NCBI GenBank assembly: GCA_021018815.1
Contig: JAITYX010000087.1
Location: 124,001 to 188,000, forward strand
Direction of reading: 5' to 3'
Origin: Talinum fruticosum
Lineage: Eukaryota > Streptophyta > Magnoliopsida > Caryophyllales > Talinaceae
Length of the DNA stretch: 64,000 bases
The position numbers and the translations under genes are program-made. Below the pieces are notes generated by a model. The model saw only the letters and a list, made by a program, of their open reading frames with translations, was not told where the DNA came from and searched no databases. Below, one piece after another: positions 1 to 11,286 of this stretch (position 1 is the first letter of the stretch; each line of letters starts with the position of its first letter).

Positions 1-16
1 TAATTTTGCTATCTAT

Positions 17-28
17 TCTCCCCCTGGC
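17..28 (-). other. polypurine tract candidate
   Basis: On the minus strand this reads CCAGGGGGAGAA. A G-rich purine tract of this kind immediately precedes the 3' LTR in copia elements and primes plus-strand synthesis. Its place after the envelope-like region suggests the 3' LTR begins just outside the window. That LTR is not visible, so this stays a candidate. Confidence 0.4.
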
Positions 29-129
29 CTTTCAGTAAAAAAAAGAGAAAAAAATGGGAAGACTAGTACATGATGTCCGGACAAAAAAAAATGAAATACT
101 GTAAATAAAAGCCTAAGAAATTAAGGAGG

Positions 130-1741
130 GGATGGGTTTGTCCGATTTGAGGAGGGAGGACGACCGGAGCGCCGGCGCCGATAAGATCTTGACGATGTGC
201 TTGAGCGCTACGGAGAGAGGACAGGGGTCTCTGGCAAAGGCTCGGTTCCGAGTGGCTGACCCATAACGAGGGGATCCAGAGGTTCGTCCCGACCTACTGG
301 AGGGGTGTGCTTAGGTTGACTCGCTGCGAACCGTCCTTGTTCAGCAAGGTCTTCGATCCACTCGGACTCGCTGTCCGAGCTGATCACTTATGGTTGAGCT
401 TTAGGAGCACTTGGACCCTCAGCTGTTGCTCCTTGTCCTTCTTGGTCGTCCTGGCCTTCGGTTCACCGAGGCTCGGAAAGAGTTGCTTCAGCCGCGAGCT
501 CTTCCGCTCCTTCTTGATCTTCTTCTTCACCCTCTCCTCTCGGTCGAGGAGGACTTGGCGAGGCTCGAGGATTCCTCGAAGTGTCCGAGTCTTCTTGATC
601 CTGAGCTGCTTTGGATCATCTCTCCTGAATAAGCTCGATCAGTTCCCTCTGCTCCTTCACTGAGCCTTCATCTCGAGGAGCACATCCTGTTGCTCTCGGA
701 GTTGAGATTGGGCGGTTTTCGATGGATGGTCATAGACTGGAAGACAGTCTTGAATGACTGGAGGAGTTCCTTGAGTTCCAATGCCATAGAGGAGATTTTG
801 TCCATGAAAGCAATGGACAAAATGGAAGAGAGTGTTTTAGAAGCACCCGAGGTGGAGGCACCACCAGGTGGAGTAGGAAGAGAAAGGGGGCTTCTTTCGA
901 GTCCGAGGTGGAGAAGGTGGCCTCAACTCCGAGCTATGAACCCGGACACCGGGTTCGGTTCCTGGTACCCGTACTCCGAAGTTCCTTTTTGCCAACTACA
1001 ATGGCAGCCTTAAAAACTGCGATCGGATCTAAGGGAAGAGGAACTTTGAATTGTTTGAAAACAAGAGTGAGAAGAGCACCGAAAGGAAGAGAGGTGTTCT
1101 TCTTGTTCTGAGTCTAAGCTGGCAAAGCTGCCATTTGCTCAATTATAGCAGGAAAGAGGTCTACTTCATAGCCCTTAAGAATGTCAAAGAGTGCTTTGCG
1201 GTGCTTGGAGTTGAGGTTATCCTTGCTAGAGTGCTGTGAGAAGAAGGTTCTCATCAGCAAGAAACACAAAAGATGAGCTTCTAACTTTAGTTGGGTCACG
1301 TGAAAAGTTTTTGCGTGACCCGGGGAACTCTTTGGCATACTTTTCAAAGAAGTTATCAGCGACCTCGGTGAAAGGAATTGGATTGCTGTTTAGGAAGAGA
1401 GAGGAGACTTTAAACGAGACGATGGAGGAGGGAAGTATTTATACGAATTGTTATGTTCGAACCCCGGAGGTTAGAACACCTTCGGAGCTAGTGAGATGAG
1501 TATAAAACTCAGAAACAAGTTCAAGATAGATGAACTCGCTGAAGTAAAGAAAATTATAAACCCCAGTTGATTGGATGTGAGGCAACCACGAAAATTTGGT
1601 GGCTGGGAAGAACTTATCATCCAGACGCAAGATGCTCTGGGTGACAATAGGTTTAGAATTTGAGGGGCCTTCTTGGCTTTTGGTTCGGGGTTTCTTTGTG
1701 GCAGAGCCAAGAAAGTCAGGATGAGAACCTCTTTTCGGCAT
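130..1741 (-). pseudogene. envelope-like ORF of the copia element, decayed
   Basis: On the minus strand a frame opens at 1741 (MPKRGSHPDFLG...) and runs to a stop at 1451. Coding resemblance continues in other frames: a segment ending at about 1114 (...LKGYEVDLFPAIIEQMAAL), one near 1100-980 (PFGALLTLVFKQFKVPL) and a strongly charged, coiled-coil-like stretch at about 840-310. This order resembles the plant 'envelope-like / putative plant transposon protein' family found downstream of pol in SIRE-type elements. At least two frameshifts separate the pieces, so no intact product exists. The role of this protein in plants is not established. It could instead be an unrelated captured gene. The family assignment is from pattern memory, not a search. 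Confidence 0.5.
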
Positions 1742-2410
1742 AGTTGATGTAAAAGAGAGAAGATAAACTTGAGAGAGAGAGTAGAAGAGAAGAAGACTCG
1801 AAGAGAGTAAAAGAAAAAAATTAGAAGTAGAATGAGATTGAGAGCAACAGAGCTTACTTGGAGATGCTCTTCGCAAAGCTTGAGAACACTGGGTGTCGCT
1901 TGTAACACGGAGAGCTTGTTCACAAGCATTTGATTTCGAGAGAGATAGAGAGAGATAGTGCGCGAGGAGTAAAGTAAAGAAATGAAGGAGAATAGGCACT
2001 ATTTATAAGAAAATACATCCTTCGAGTATCCGTTCGACTCGGCTCCCTCAGCAGTCACCTCGCACCGGTGTGACGGTTGTCTTCTCAATGGTTAGAACTC
2101 CAGCGGTTTGTCTTCCAACAGCTAGATGTCCGATCACAGCGCGCGATAGAGAAAAAAAACAGCAAACTATTTTGAAAATAATTTCTGAAATTCTCCACTT
2201 GTCTAGAGATGATTTCGAAGTTTGATGTCCAATTTTCTCAAAATCCGAGTCCGACTCAGCTTGGTTTCTAAGTGACTCGAAACTGAAAACAAATAATAAC
2301 TATCGCCTCAATATCACTAACTCAACTGAACTAATGGTTATTTATATATTGTAAGCGCACACACGTAATCAAACAATGAAATTTATCACGGAGAATATAT
2401 AATCATGCAT
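1742..2410 (-). promoter_or_regulatory. pol to env-like spacer with TATA-like box
   Basis: This 0.67-kb spacer between the pol stop and the envelope-like ATG has no recognisable coding sequence. On the minus strand it contains CTTATAAATA at 2009-2000, followed by a pyrimidine-rich, CT-repeat leader of about 250 bp before the ATG at 1741. That layout looks like a core promoter with its own transcription start. Whether it drives a separate env-like transcript is inference. Confidence 0.35.
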
Positions 2411-5400
2411 TTAACATGCCAAGCTCATTCCTATAAAGCAAAACTGATTTTCACTAAGAGGCTTAGTAAAGATATCAGCTAATTGAAGATTAGTAGGAAA
2501 GAATTGAAGTTCAATATCACCTTTCTCAGAATGATCTCTTAAAAAATGATACCTGACCTCAATATGTTTCGTTTTTAAGTGCTGAATTGGATTTTTGGTG
2601 ATGCTGATTGCACTCGATTATCACACATGATTGGCACCGATTTGAAGGAAAGTACTCCAACTACAATATACTCAGCTTCGGCGATTAATAGAGCTACTGA
2701 GTTTTGCTTCTTTGAGTGCCAATATATTAAGGATTGACCCGAAATTGACACGCTCCTGAAGTGCTCTTTCTATCAACTTTGTATCTAGCGTAGTCAGCAT
2801 CTAAGTATCCAGTGAGAGTCGGTTCTAAGTCTCCGGAGTACCATAGACCTAGATTCCGAGTTCCTGCAAGATATCCGAATATTCTCTTCACTGCAGTGAG
2901 ATGTGATTCTTTTGGATTAGCTTGGAATCTTGCACATAAACAGACACTCGTACATTATATCCGGCCTGCTGGAAGTAAGATATAGCAAAGATCCAATCAT
3001 ACCTCGATAGAGTTTCGATCTATTACTTTACCGTTTTCGTCCGAGTCCGACTTTATGCTATCGCTCATTGGTGTTGCTGCATGCTTCGCATCTTGAAGTT
3101 TATACTTTTTCAGCAGCTCCTTGGTGTACTTTGATTGATGGACATAGATTCCATTTTTGTCTTGCTTGATTTGTAGACCAAGAATAAAATTGAGTTCTCC
3201 CATCATACTCATTTGAAATTCCTGTCTCATTAACTCGGAAAAATCTCGACACGTAATTTCATTAGTAGCTCCAAAGATTATATCATCAACATATATCCGA
3301 GCGATAAGGAAATCTTTCCCTTGGTTTTTATAAAGAGAGTTTTGTCGATCTGACCTCTTCTAAAATCATTTTGAACCAAGAAATTTCTCAGTCTTTCATA
3401 CCAAGCTCCGGGAGCTTGTTTAAGACCATAAAGAGCTTTTTGAAGTTTGAAAACATGATTTGGAAATTCTGAGTTTTCAAATCCAGGGGCTGCTCGACAT
3501 AGACTTCCTCTTTGATAAAACCATTAAGGAAAGCACACTTAACATCCATTTGATACAACTTGATATTCATGCTAGATGCAAATGTTAACAGAATTCTAAT
3601 TGCTTCAATTCGACAACAGTGCAAAGGTTTCCCCACAATCAATCCCTTCTTCCTGATTGTCATCTTGAGCCACAAGTCTAGCCTTGTTTCGACTACCAAC
3701 CCACCTTCATCTAGTTTGTTCTTGAAAACCCATTTAGTACCTATGATTGGGTGGTCGACGGTCGTTTGGTCGAGTCCGGACTTGGTTTCTTTCGAATTGA
3801 TTGAGTTCCTCTTGCATGACCTCTACCCATTCAGGTTCATTTAGGGCCTCTAGTGCATTTTTGCGTTCAGTTAATGATATGAATGCAGTGAATGCACATA
3901 GATTCTGAAGAGAGGAACGAGTTCTTACCCTTCCGTTGATATCGGATAATATGTTCTCTAGTGGGTGACTAGAAGCATACTTGAATGCTCTACCTGTTCT
4001 CCGATTCACAAGATCTCGTAGGCTGAACCGCTTGATCTTCGAAGCTTGTTCCGAGTGATCTTATTCATCAGATTGTCCTTCAACATTCCGAGCAGGCTCT
4101 TGAGTTGTCTCATTCCGAGTCACTTCGTTCGAGTGACTTCATTCCGAGCTGGTTGTGTTTGATTCCTAATAGGCTCATTTTTGTCGTGGTCATCATCTCT
4201 GCTGAGCTTTAGGTTTGAGAATGTTGATTCACTTGGTTTTTCTTCTTCAAGCTCATCAAACACTACGTGGATGCTTTCTTCCACTTTGTTAGTTCTTTTA
4301 TTGAAAATGCGATAAGCTTTACTATGAGATGAATAACCCGGAAAAATCCCTTCATCTCGACCGAGCATCAAACTTGGTCGAGTGATCCTTACCATTCTTG
4401 TGAACAAAACACTTACATCCAAAGGGTTTGAAGTATGAGATATTGGATTTCTTCCCTTTGTAGAGCTCGTATGGTGTTTTCTTCAGGATGGGCCCGATGA
4501 GACATCTATTCAACGTGTAGTTGGTCTGTGTTGACAGCCTCGGCCTCGAAAATAGTAGGGTAGATTGTGCTCAATCATCATTGTCCTAGCTATTTCTTCA
4601 AGAATTCTGTTCTTTCTCTCCACTACTCCATTTTGTTGAGGAGTTCGTGGTGCTGAGAAGTAGTGAGAAATATCATTCTTGTCGCAAAACTCGAGAATTC
4701 CGAGTAGTCGAACTCCCTTCCATGGTCGGTTCGAATTCTCTGGATTTGAGTCCGAGTTTCAACTTGGATTTTTCTGCAGAGCTTGCTGAACTCTTTGAAT
4801 GTTTCATTTTTATGTTTGAGAAAACACACCCAGGTAAATCGTGAGTAATCATCAATAATAACAAGTACATATGATTTACCTCCAAGACTCTTAACAGGAT
4901 TTCACCACATAAGTCCATATGTAGCAGCTCAAACACCTTGGATGTGGAAACTGTCTTCAGGATTTGAATGATGATCCGACTTGTTTTCCTTTTGTGCATG
5001 CTTCATAAACTTTATCTTTCTCAAAAGCACAGTTAGGCGAACCTCTAACTAAACCATGAGATGCCAATTTCTTTATAGTATGCATGCTAACATGGCCTAA
5101 TCTACGATGCCATGTCCATGAATCATCAAGAAGTGATGCTTTTAAACAAGATAAATTCTGACTCGGGTCGAAAGAGGAATAATGTACGTATTACCCGATC
5201 TCTTACCCGAGAGTTTGATCTACTTTGTAATATCATCAGAAATATAACAGTTGGTCTAAGTGAATCTTACCTCTTGACCTTTGTCACGCAGCTTGAGAGA
5301 TGCTAAGCAAATTGTACTTTAACCCTTTGACAAGATATACTCGGGCTGACTAGATTGCTTCCCTTTCCAATCTTGCCTATCCCGATAATCTTGCCTTTGC

Positions 5401-5587
5401 TGTCATCTCCAAATGTGACATTTCCTCCTTTGTACTCTTCTAACTCGTAAAAGAGTCCCGAGTCTCCCGACATGTGGTGTGAGCATCCACTGTTCAGGTA
5501 CCAATGCCCCTTTGATCTTTTCTCGAGTAGCCTGCAAAACATAAACAAACTAACCCTTCTCACTTCCTCTAACGAACCCAAGAACAC
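2411..5587 (-). pseudogene. copia pol remnant: protease, integrase, RT, RNase H
   Basis: In order on the minus strand there are: a protease motif near 5492, where the catalytic DSG reads NSG (codon AAC at 5494-5492); an integrase core with RTDHGREF near 4730 and TPQQNGVVER across about 4650-4608; a reverse transcriptase with MDVKCAFLNG near 3545 and an intact YVDD at 3293-3282; and an RNase H end with DIFTKPLSE before the TAA at 2413-2411. The segments lie in different frames with several stops, so the polyprotein cannot be made. The motif order is diagnostic of Ty1/copia. The Asp-to-Asn change in the protease is a single G-to-A step. Confidence 0.85.
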
Positions 5588-7362
5588 CCTTTACTGTGGT
5601 CCTTTTCCGAGGAAGAAGGTTTTTGGAACCCACATTTGAATGACTTTGGGTTTGGTCCGATTCCGAGTCTTCCATTTAGAAAACTGAGTCTGTGTGTCTT
5701 TCTTTTGGAAAACTTTTCTTTTATAAACCGGATGAGATGGTTTTCTCTTGTAAGCCGGCCTAGGCTCAGTCCTCCTTTCATTTTTATGAGTAGGATTGTG
5801 CTCAGCTTTTCCGAACTTTACAGCTTTGGAATCCTTTTTGAAAAGTCCTGAGTAGGAATTGGATTCCTCCTCTTTGTTAAAACCAAGACCTTCTTTTCCG
5901 AAGGAGACATACCGAGATCCTAAGAGCATATCAAGGTTTTTCTGACCTTGAGTAAACTTTAAAACAAGATCTTGAGACTCATTGAGCTTTTGCTCTAGCT
6001 GCTCATTCTCTTTCTCGAGTAACTCGGACTCAGTCTCATTGATTTGAGCATTAGTGTTGAGTTCTCTCGAGTGTGAGTCTCAGCTTTTCCAATTAGTTTT
6101 TCAAAGAAATGCTCTCGAAGTAATTGACTCAAGTTGTTTTCTAAAATGAGAAGAATCGGAATTGGACTTTTCTTCCAAAGTGAAAATATACTAGCTAAGT
6201 CAGCTTTGGAGAATTTGAGAAAGTACTCAATTACCTCTTGAGGATTAGCTTCCTCATTGTCCGATTGATCCGAGTCCGACTCGCTTCCGCTTCGAGTCGA
6301 AAGTGCCATCGGACACTTTGAGTCATATGAGTCCTCGTCATCTTCCGATGAGTCCTCGTCACTCCATGTGGCCATCATAGCCTTTTTCTTTTTTCTGTCC
6401 CTTTTTCTCTTTAGACAGTCTTTGACTATGTGATCCTTGCTGCCACATTCAAAACAGACAGAGTTCTTAGACAATGATAGCTTTGAAGGGGAAGAGTATT
6501 TACCTTTTCTATCCTTTTTGTCTTTCTTGTAGAACTCTTCTTTTGGCTTCTTGTCCCATCTCTTATGCTTCATCATTCTCTTGAAGCCTCTAGCAATAAG
6601 TGCCATTAGATCCTCTTCCGAGTCGGAGGAACTCAAATATGCTTCTCTGGTTTCTTAGGCTTTCAGCATAATGTTCTTTTTGGTGCTCGACCCCTGCATC
6701 CTCCTCATCCAGGTGGATCTCATGAGTGAGAAGCTTCCCAATGAGTTCGTCTGGCTTTAGTAAAGACAAGTTCTGAGCCTCTTCGATAGCTGTCACCTTG
6801 GGACTCCATCTTTTCTTGGGTAGGCTTCGAGTATCTTTCCGCACATTTCCTCATGGGAAATCTTCTTACCCAAAGATTTGAGATTGTTGGTAATCTCAGT
6901 AAATCGAATGAACATCCGAGTGATGTTTTCTTCGGCTCCATTTTGAATAGCTCATATTTGTGAAGATATTGACTTATCTTCGCTTGTCCGCCCTGGCTTG
7001 TGCCTTCATAAGTGTTGACAAGTGTGTCCCACACTTCTTTGGCTGTGTCACAGGCTGACACTTGGTTGTATTCTTCTCGAGCTGATGGCGCACATTAGAA
7101 TGTTCATTGCCTTGAAGTTCTTTCCGAACTTTTCTGCTTCATCAGCTGTGAACTTGGCCTTTGTCTTGGGCACGAGTCTTGTTTCTTCTGTCTTCATGGG
7201 AATGTAGTTGCCCACTTGTATGATGTTCCAAACCTCCTCATCTTGATCCAAGTAGGAAACATTCCATGAGTTTCTTCCAAGTGCACGAAATTTGAGCCTT
7301 TGAACTTTGGTGGTCTCGCTGGAAGATCTTCCTTCATCGAACTCTCCGTTGTTCCGAGCCAT
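5588..7362 (-). pseudogene. copia gag remnant with CCHC zinc knuckle
   Basis: The minus-strand frame opens at 7362 (MARNNGEFDEG...), 47 bp inside the primer-binding site. It continues with the typical gag phrase 'TAKEVWDTLVNTYEGTSQ' near 7040-6990 and a nucleic-acid-binding zinc knuckle CX2CX4HX4C at 6456-6415. A Lys/Glu-rich linker then leads toward the protease. Gag would form the virus-like particle that packages element RNA. The frame is broken near 7050 and again near 6840 and 6600, so it is a pseudogene. Confidence 0.75.
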
Positions 7363-7408
7363 TTGATCTTTAGACCTTTGGATGGTTAGATCCTTTTCTG
7401 AAAGGTTA

Positions 7409-7420
7409 GGCTCGATACCA
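7409..7420 (-). other. tRNA-Met-type primer-binding site of the copia element
   Basis: The minus strand reads TGGTATCGAGCC, close to the initiator-tRNA-Met complement used by most plant retroelements. It lies two bases from the inner end of the LTR and just upstream of gag, which fixes the element's orientation. Confidence 0.75.
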
Positions 7421-7422
7421 AT

Positions 7423-9012
7423 TGAAGGTTTGCTCAGGGAGAGACTAAGTCATCCTAGAGGGGGTAGAATAGGGTGATGATGAAATTTGCTTGAAATTTA
7501 ATATAGATAAGATTTTGAGGTGAGCAAGAGTGAAAGATGAACTCAAAAAGGTACTAACTCGGAATTCAAGAAAGAGTGAAGAGACAGTAACAAACAGATC
7601 TTAAAAGTCGTCCGAGTTTAGAATGCACTCGAAAAGTAATAACTCGAAAGTACGTGGAAACTCTCCTGGGCAGAAAATCATAGACCGTGCTAATCCAAGC
7701 ACGAAGTCAAATCCACTATTTTGAGTCCACAAAATACAGTAGACCGACTTGACCCAAGTTGCTCCCTTAAACAACTTCTTACAAATTTTTCCTAGACTCG
7801 AAATTCCCTTATCCGATCTAGTACTTCCTAACTCGAGATAACCCTTACAGGTTAAGGACAACCGAGCTGAGATAACCCTTACAACTCAGTCAAGGGACCT
7901 TACTTAGAGAGTAAGAAAGAAAGTATTTGTAATCGAGTACAAGACCTTACAACTCATAAAATTATGAAATACAGAGTCGAGTTGTAAGTAGAAGATTAAG
8001 AATGAATACAATGACTTTTGCTCAAGTATGTGTATTAACAATAGATTCGGCAATCTTCAAGTCTTGAAAGTTGGCTTCTATTTATAAATGACCAAGCAAG
8101 CATAGCCGTTGTGTCCATCTTTTGACTCGAAGTCCTTTAAGATCGTTGTAGATGATTTTCCGAGTCACTCGGAAAATATCCGTTGAGATATGAACGTTAG
8201 GCAACAGCTCTTGACTCCTTTGGAAGTCCCAAAACCACCGGTGGTGTCTTGAAAAATAAGGTGGAAACCACCGTTGAGCTTAGTGTTGCGGATTTCCAGC
8301 TTTGGAAACGGACAACCCCGACATAGTGTCCGGGGCTAGGTCGAGGTGGAAAAAGCCTTGTCTGCCGGTGATTTGACGTTTTGAAGCCGGTTACTTTTGT
8401 ATTTCAAATTAGGATAACTTCATTTGAATAACCTACAAAAGTAAATCAATTTTGGTTCTCAAAGTATAAAATATTTTGGTCCAAGATTAGACATAAATAA
8501 TATTATAATTAATATAATTAAGAGGTAATTATCTCGGTTCGGAAAAGAAAAGGAATTTTCCGAGTCTAATATCCCCGAAACTCAAAATTCCATCTAAGTC
8601 GGTCTAGTAGGCAATCAAGTCGGATAAAGAATATCATAGTAAACATACTTGATCTAGACTAAACAACATTCAAACAAAATATGCTGACTTGGAACAATGT
8701 AATTCCTGAATCATGAAGTCGGACTCGAGTTTATGTGTATGAACACAAGTGTTTGAACATGCGATAAATCTGAGCGTTGGGTGACTCGGAACCGAGTGTG
8801 AAATGGCATGTAGAAATATGCTTTCCGAGTCGGTCGAGTCGGCAAAAACATTAAAATAGTTTCTATAACACTCAGTAGAAATGATATATCACTCGGAAAA
8901 GTTTCTAAGACGCATGGAATGACTTGAAGTCAAAACCCTATAAGAGATGAAGTCTTATACCTGATTCCTTGATGGAACTTAGAAACGTGTAAGTATAAGA
9001 TCCGAGTCTTCA
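7423..9012 (-). repeat. 5' LTR of the copia element (1.59 kb)
   Basis: On the + strand the repeat begins TGAAGG and ends CTTCA, giving short inverted ends and TG...CA termini. A TATA-like box (TTTATAAATAG on the minus strand) lies at about 8088-8079. The sequence is homologous to the solo LTR at 49899-51093, including the first about 70 bases, the 'cggaaaatatccgttga' region and the terminal CTTCA. This two-copy comparison supports the boundaries. The solo copy is about 0.4 kb shorter. Confidence 0.8.
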
Positions 9013-9161
9013 TATTGTACTTCACAAGAAGTCTTGCCTTTTCCTTCTATGAAGCCTCGGGATAAGCCCTTGGCTAAAAGTACTCGAACATTGAGAGAAT
9101 TATTGCTTGTCTTTAAAATTCAATGGTTTCCTTTCCTATATATTAGTAACTACTTTGTGAA

Positions 9162-9231
9162 AGCCTATTTGCTCAATGGTAAAGCATTCTCGCATCCGCA
9201 CAAAGATGTGGGTTCAAATCCCACATAGGCT
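9162..9231 (+). repeat. tRNA-like sequence, copy 1
   Basis: A perfect 7-bp acceptor-like stem (AGCCTAT with ATAGGCT) encloses an A-box-like GCTCAATGGTA and a B-box GGTTCAAATCC with its T stem. The anticodon arm does not pair, so this is a tRNA-derived relic rather than a working gene. Three further copies lie at 10182, 18436 and 21910. Confidence 0.6.
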
Positions 9232-10181
9232 TCTTGATTTCATCTTATTTTAAACTTTCCAAAAATTTTAAAGAAGTCCCTTGCATAATGGTCATAAACT
9301 TCTAAGGCTTCAAATTTCAAGGACAAGTTTAGAGAAGTAACAAGCAAGTGAAAGTTCTAATGGAAAAAGTGTATATCCTAAGAAGGCTTCTTATGACAAG
9401 GATAAAGTGTATTCTAAACCGCATGAAAAGCCACAAAATACTGGCAGCTGTGAGAAGATGAGAAGGTGACTTACATTAGAAGGAAAGGGGAAAATGAGAA
9501 AAATACAGAAAAATACAATGAGCTAGGCTATTGGGGTGGGTAATATGACGAGAGATAAGATGCAAAAGAAGAAATATGACGATTTATTCTCCAAAATTCA
9601 GAATACATATTCAGAAAGAATCTTTTCCACTACCCTTTCGGATTACGGGAATGTGAAAACTTTTGAGAGCTCTAATCAGTGGAAAGAGAAGAGGCAACCA
9701 GTTTCAATGGTAAGAATTCGTTTCCCAAGATCTTTACGTCTCGCCATAATTTAATTAATTTACCTGTGACGAGCAAAAATATTGAAGCTCTTCGGATGCG
9801 ATTGAAATTCGGAGATGTAAATGTAAAAGGATGGAAAATAAAGCTACTAAAAGAGAGGAGGTTGATTCGTCCAAGTGAGAATGAATATGTTTTCGAAACA
9901 TTTGATAGCATGCTTATCAAAATCATTTTGGTGGATGTCCACTGCACTTGTAACTCATACACTCATACACGAACTTCAAGATTATTCTTCACCATTTCAA
10001 CTCACACTCAAATGGAAACACCAAAGTTTACTATGATCACCTTTCATTCAACCCATTTTATGGTTCCTCACCATTATTTTCCCAACTTCAAGATTATGAA
10101 CATCTCAAACAAATCTCAAACAACATCTCACTTTAGCATAAACAACCACCAATCAACGAAGACAATAACTTAGACAGAAAA
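9232..10181 (+). other. no recognisable gene
   Basis: AT-rich interval between two tRNA-like copies. A 164-codon open frame at 9679-10173 shows no motif I recognise, and its C-terminal half is low-complexity (His/Thr/Ser-rich). I treat the stretch as non-coding transposon or spacer DNA. Confidence 0.4.
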
Positions 10182-10252
10182 CCTACATGGGATTCGAACC
10201 CACATCTTTTATGTCATTACATAAATGCTCTCCCATATTGAGCTAATAGGCT
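10182..10252 (-). repeat. tRNA-like sequence, copy 2
   Basis: The minus strand reads AGCCTATTAGCTCAAT... with a GAGC D-stem partner, an anticodon stem TTTAT/ATAAA around an 8-base loop, and a B box GGTTCGAATCC. The 3' acceptor strand is partly mutated (GTAGGT). It points inward from the inverted-repeat arm at 10500-11205. Confidence 0.6.
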
Positions 10253-10499
10253 TTTGTCAATTGCGGAACTTTTCACTGCAGGCTTTCTAACTAAGAAAGA
10301 CAGAGACCAAAAGTTCACTCGCAAGGTTTTCGATTGTAAATCTTAGACAAACAACCTTCAACTATGTCACATGATAGCAATCAGCTCGTGCCGAATATCA
10401 CCCGCTGTATTAACTAATATATCTTTGCACAAACAAGATTCACATAATCGAATCAGCCTAGCTGCGACCATACTTGTCAGCCACCATTAGCAAATTTTA

Positions 10500-11203
10500 A
10501 ACAATTAACATTTAAACCAACATTTGAGCAAGCAATTAAGCAATTAATTCAAATTCGTAATTTTTTGAACCTAAATAGAAATTTATAATTGAGCAACCAA
10601 TTCGCAAAAACTAGAAGACAGCTTTGACTCTTCAAGTCCTTAGTTGAATTAAGCGAGAAATTCATAAAGACGAAGAATTACCTAATTAGAACTTGAATTC
10701 GCAATTTTCAAAACCCTAATTTCGCCTGAAAAGGAGAGCTTTGACTGTGGATGGCTGGAAGATGACGGAGATTTGATCGAGAGCCGACGACCGAGAAATT
10801 CAGCAACAAGAAGCAATCGCACTAGAGAGAGGGGCAACGGATACCGCCTGCGACAAGAGAGACCGAGACAGAGAAGAAATATGACCGAGGTGGGGGAATG
10901 CCAAAGATAGGTGGGCGGTCGAGGGCGGATGGCAGCGGGGTTATTCGGCAACGGTTTAGGGACAGCTGCCGCCGAAGGCGGATCGGGCGAGTCCGACAAG
11001 GGGTGACCGAGAGTGAGAGAGAAGAGAGGAAGCAAGGTTGGAAAAGTGGGAAATGTCGAGGTTCCTGCTTGAGCCCTTCCCTTTTTTTTTTTCCTTTTTA
11101 ATTATAAAATTACATTTTAATTTATGCCGTTAGATTTAGATTGAACGGTCGAGATTAAAGGTGCTTACCTAATACATGGAGTGTACCTAAATGGGGGTGT
11201 TTA

Positions 11204-11205
<2 letters not shown>
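10500..11205 (-). repeat. long inverted-repeat arm (transposon end), left
   Basis: The reverse complement of this arm matches 11285-12080: TTAGGTACACT-type end sequence next to the TA repeat, then CGACATTT, a CT-rich block, and a stretch containing GAATTCGCAATT and AACCCTAATTTC. The arms face each other across a TA microsatellite. Long, promoter-like inverted ends are typical of Mutator-like elements. The partner end of this element would lie to its left and may have been disrupted by the copia insertion. The assignment to MULEs is inference. The frames inside (for example 10682-11035) look like repeat sequence, not a gene. Confidence 0.6.

Positions 11206-11284
<79 letters not shown>
11206..11284. 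repeat. (TA)n microsatellite between two transposon ends
   Basis: About 79 bp of uninterrupted TA dinucleotides, exactly at the point where two near-identical transposon ends abut. It is probably the target in which both inserted, or the product of expansion after insertion. Confidence 0.95.

Positions 11285-11286
<2 letters not shown>

Larger units (their letters stand above)
1..9017 (-). mobile_element. Ty1/copia retrotransposon, SIRE/Maximus-like, 3' LTR off-window
   Basis: Reading the minus strand, the order is 5' LTR (9012-7423), a Met-type primer-binding site (7420-7409), gag with a CCHC knuckle, protease, integrase, reverse transcriptase and RNase H, then an envelope-like frame and a purine tract at the window edge. 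Protease-integrase-RT-RNase H is the Ty1/copia order. A long LTR plus a third frame after pol is known from the SIRE/Maximus lineage. No copy of the LTR is found between 1 and 2411, so the 3' LTR is probably just left of the window. All frames carry stops and shifts, so the copy is dead. The base after the LTR starts TATTG (9013-9017), the expected target duplication, but its partner is off-window. Confidence 0.85.

Noticed and set aside
307..1499. Open frames on the + strand (118, 107, 87 codons)
   Set aside because: They are antisense to the envelope-like frame, whose minus-strand text is more protein-like; low-complexity Leu/Ser/Arg-rich products.
9679..10173. 164-codon + strand frame
   Set aside because: No recognised motif, composition typical of AT-rich random frames, and located between tRNA-like repeats.
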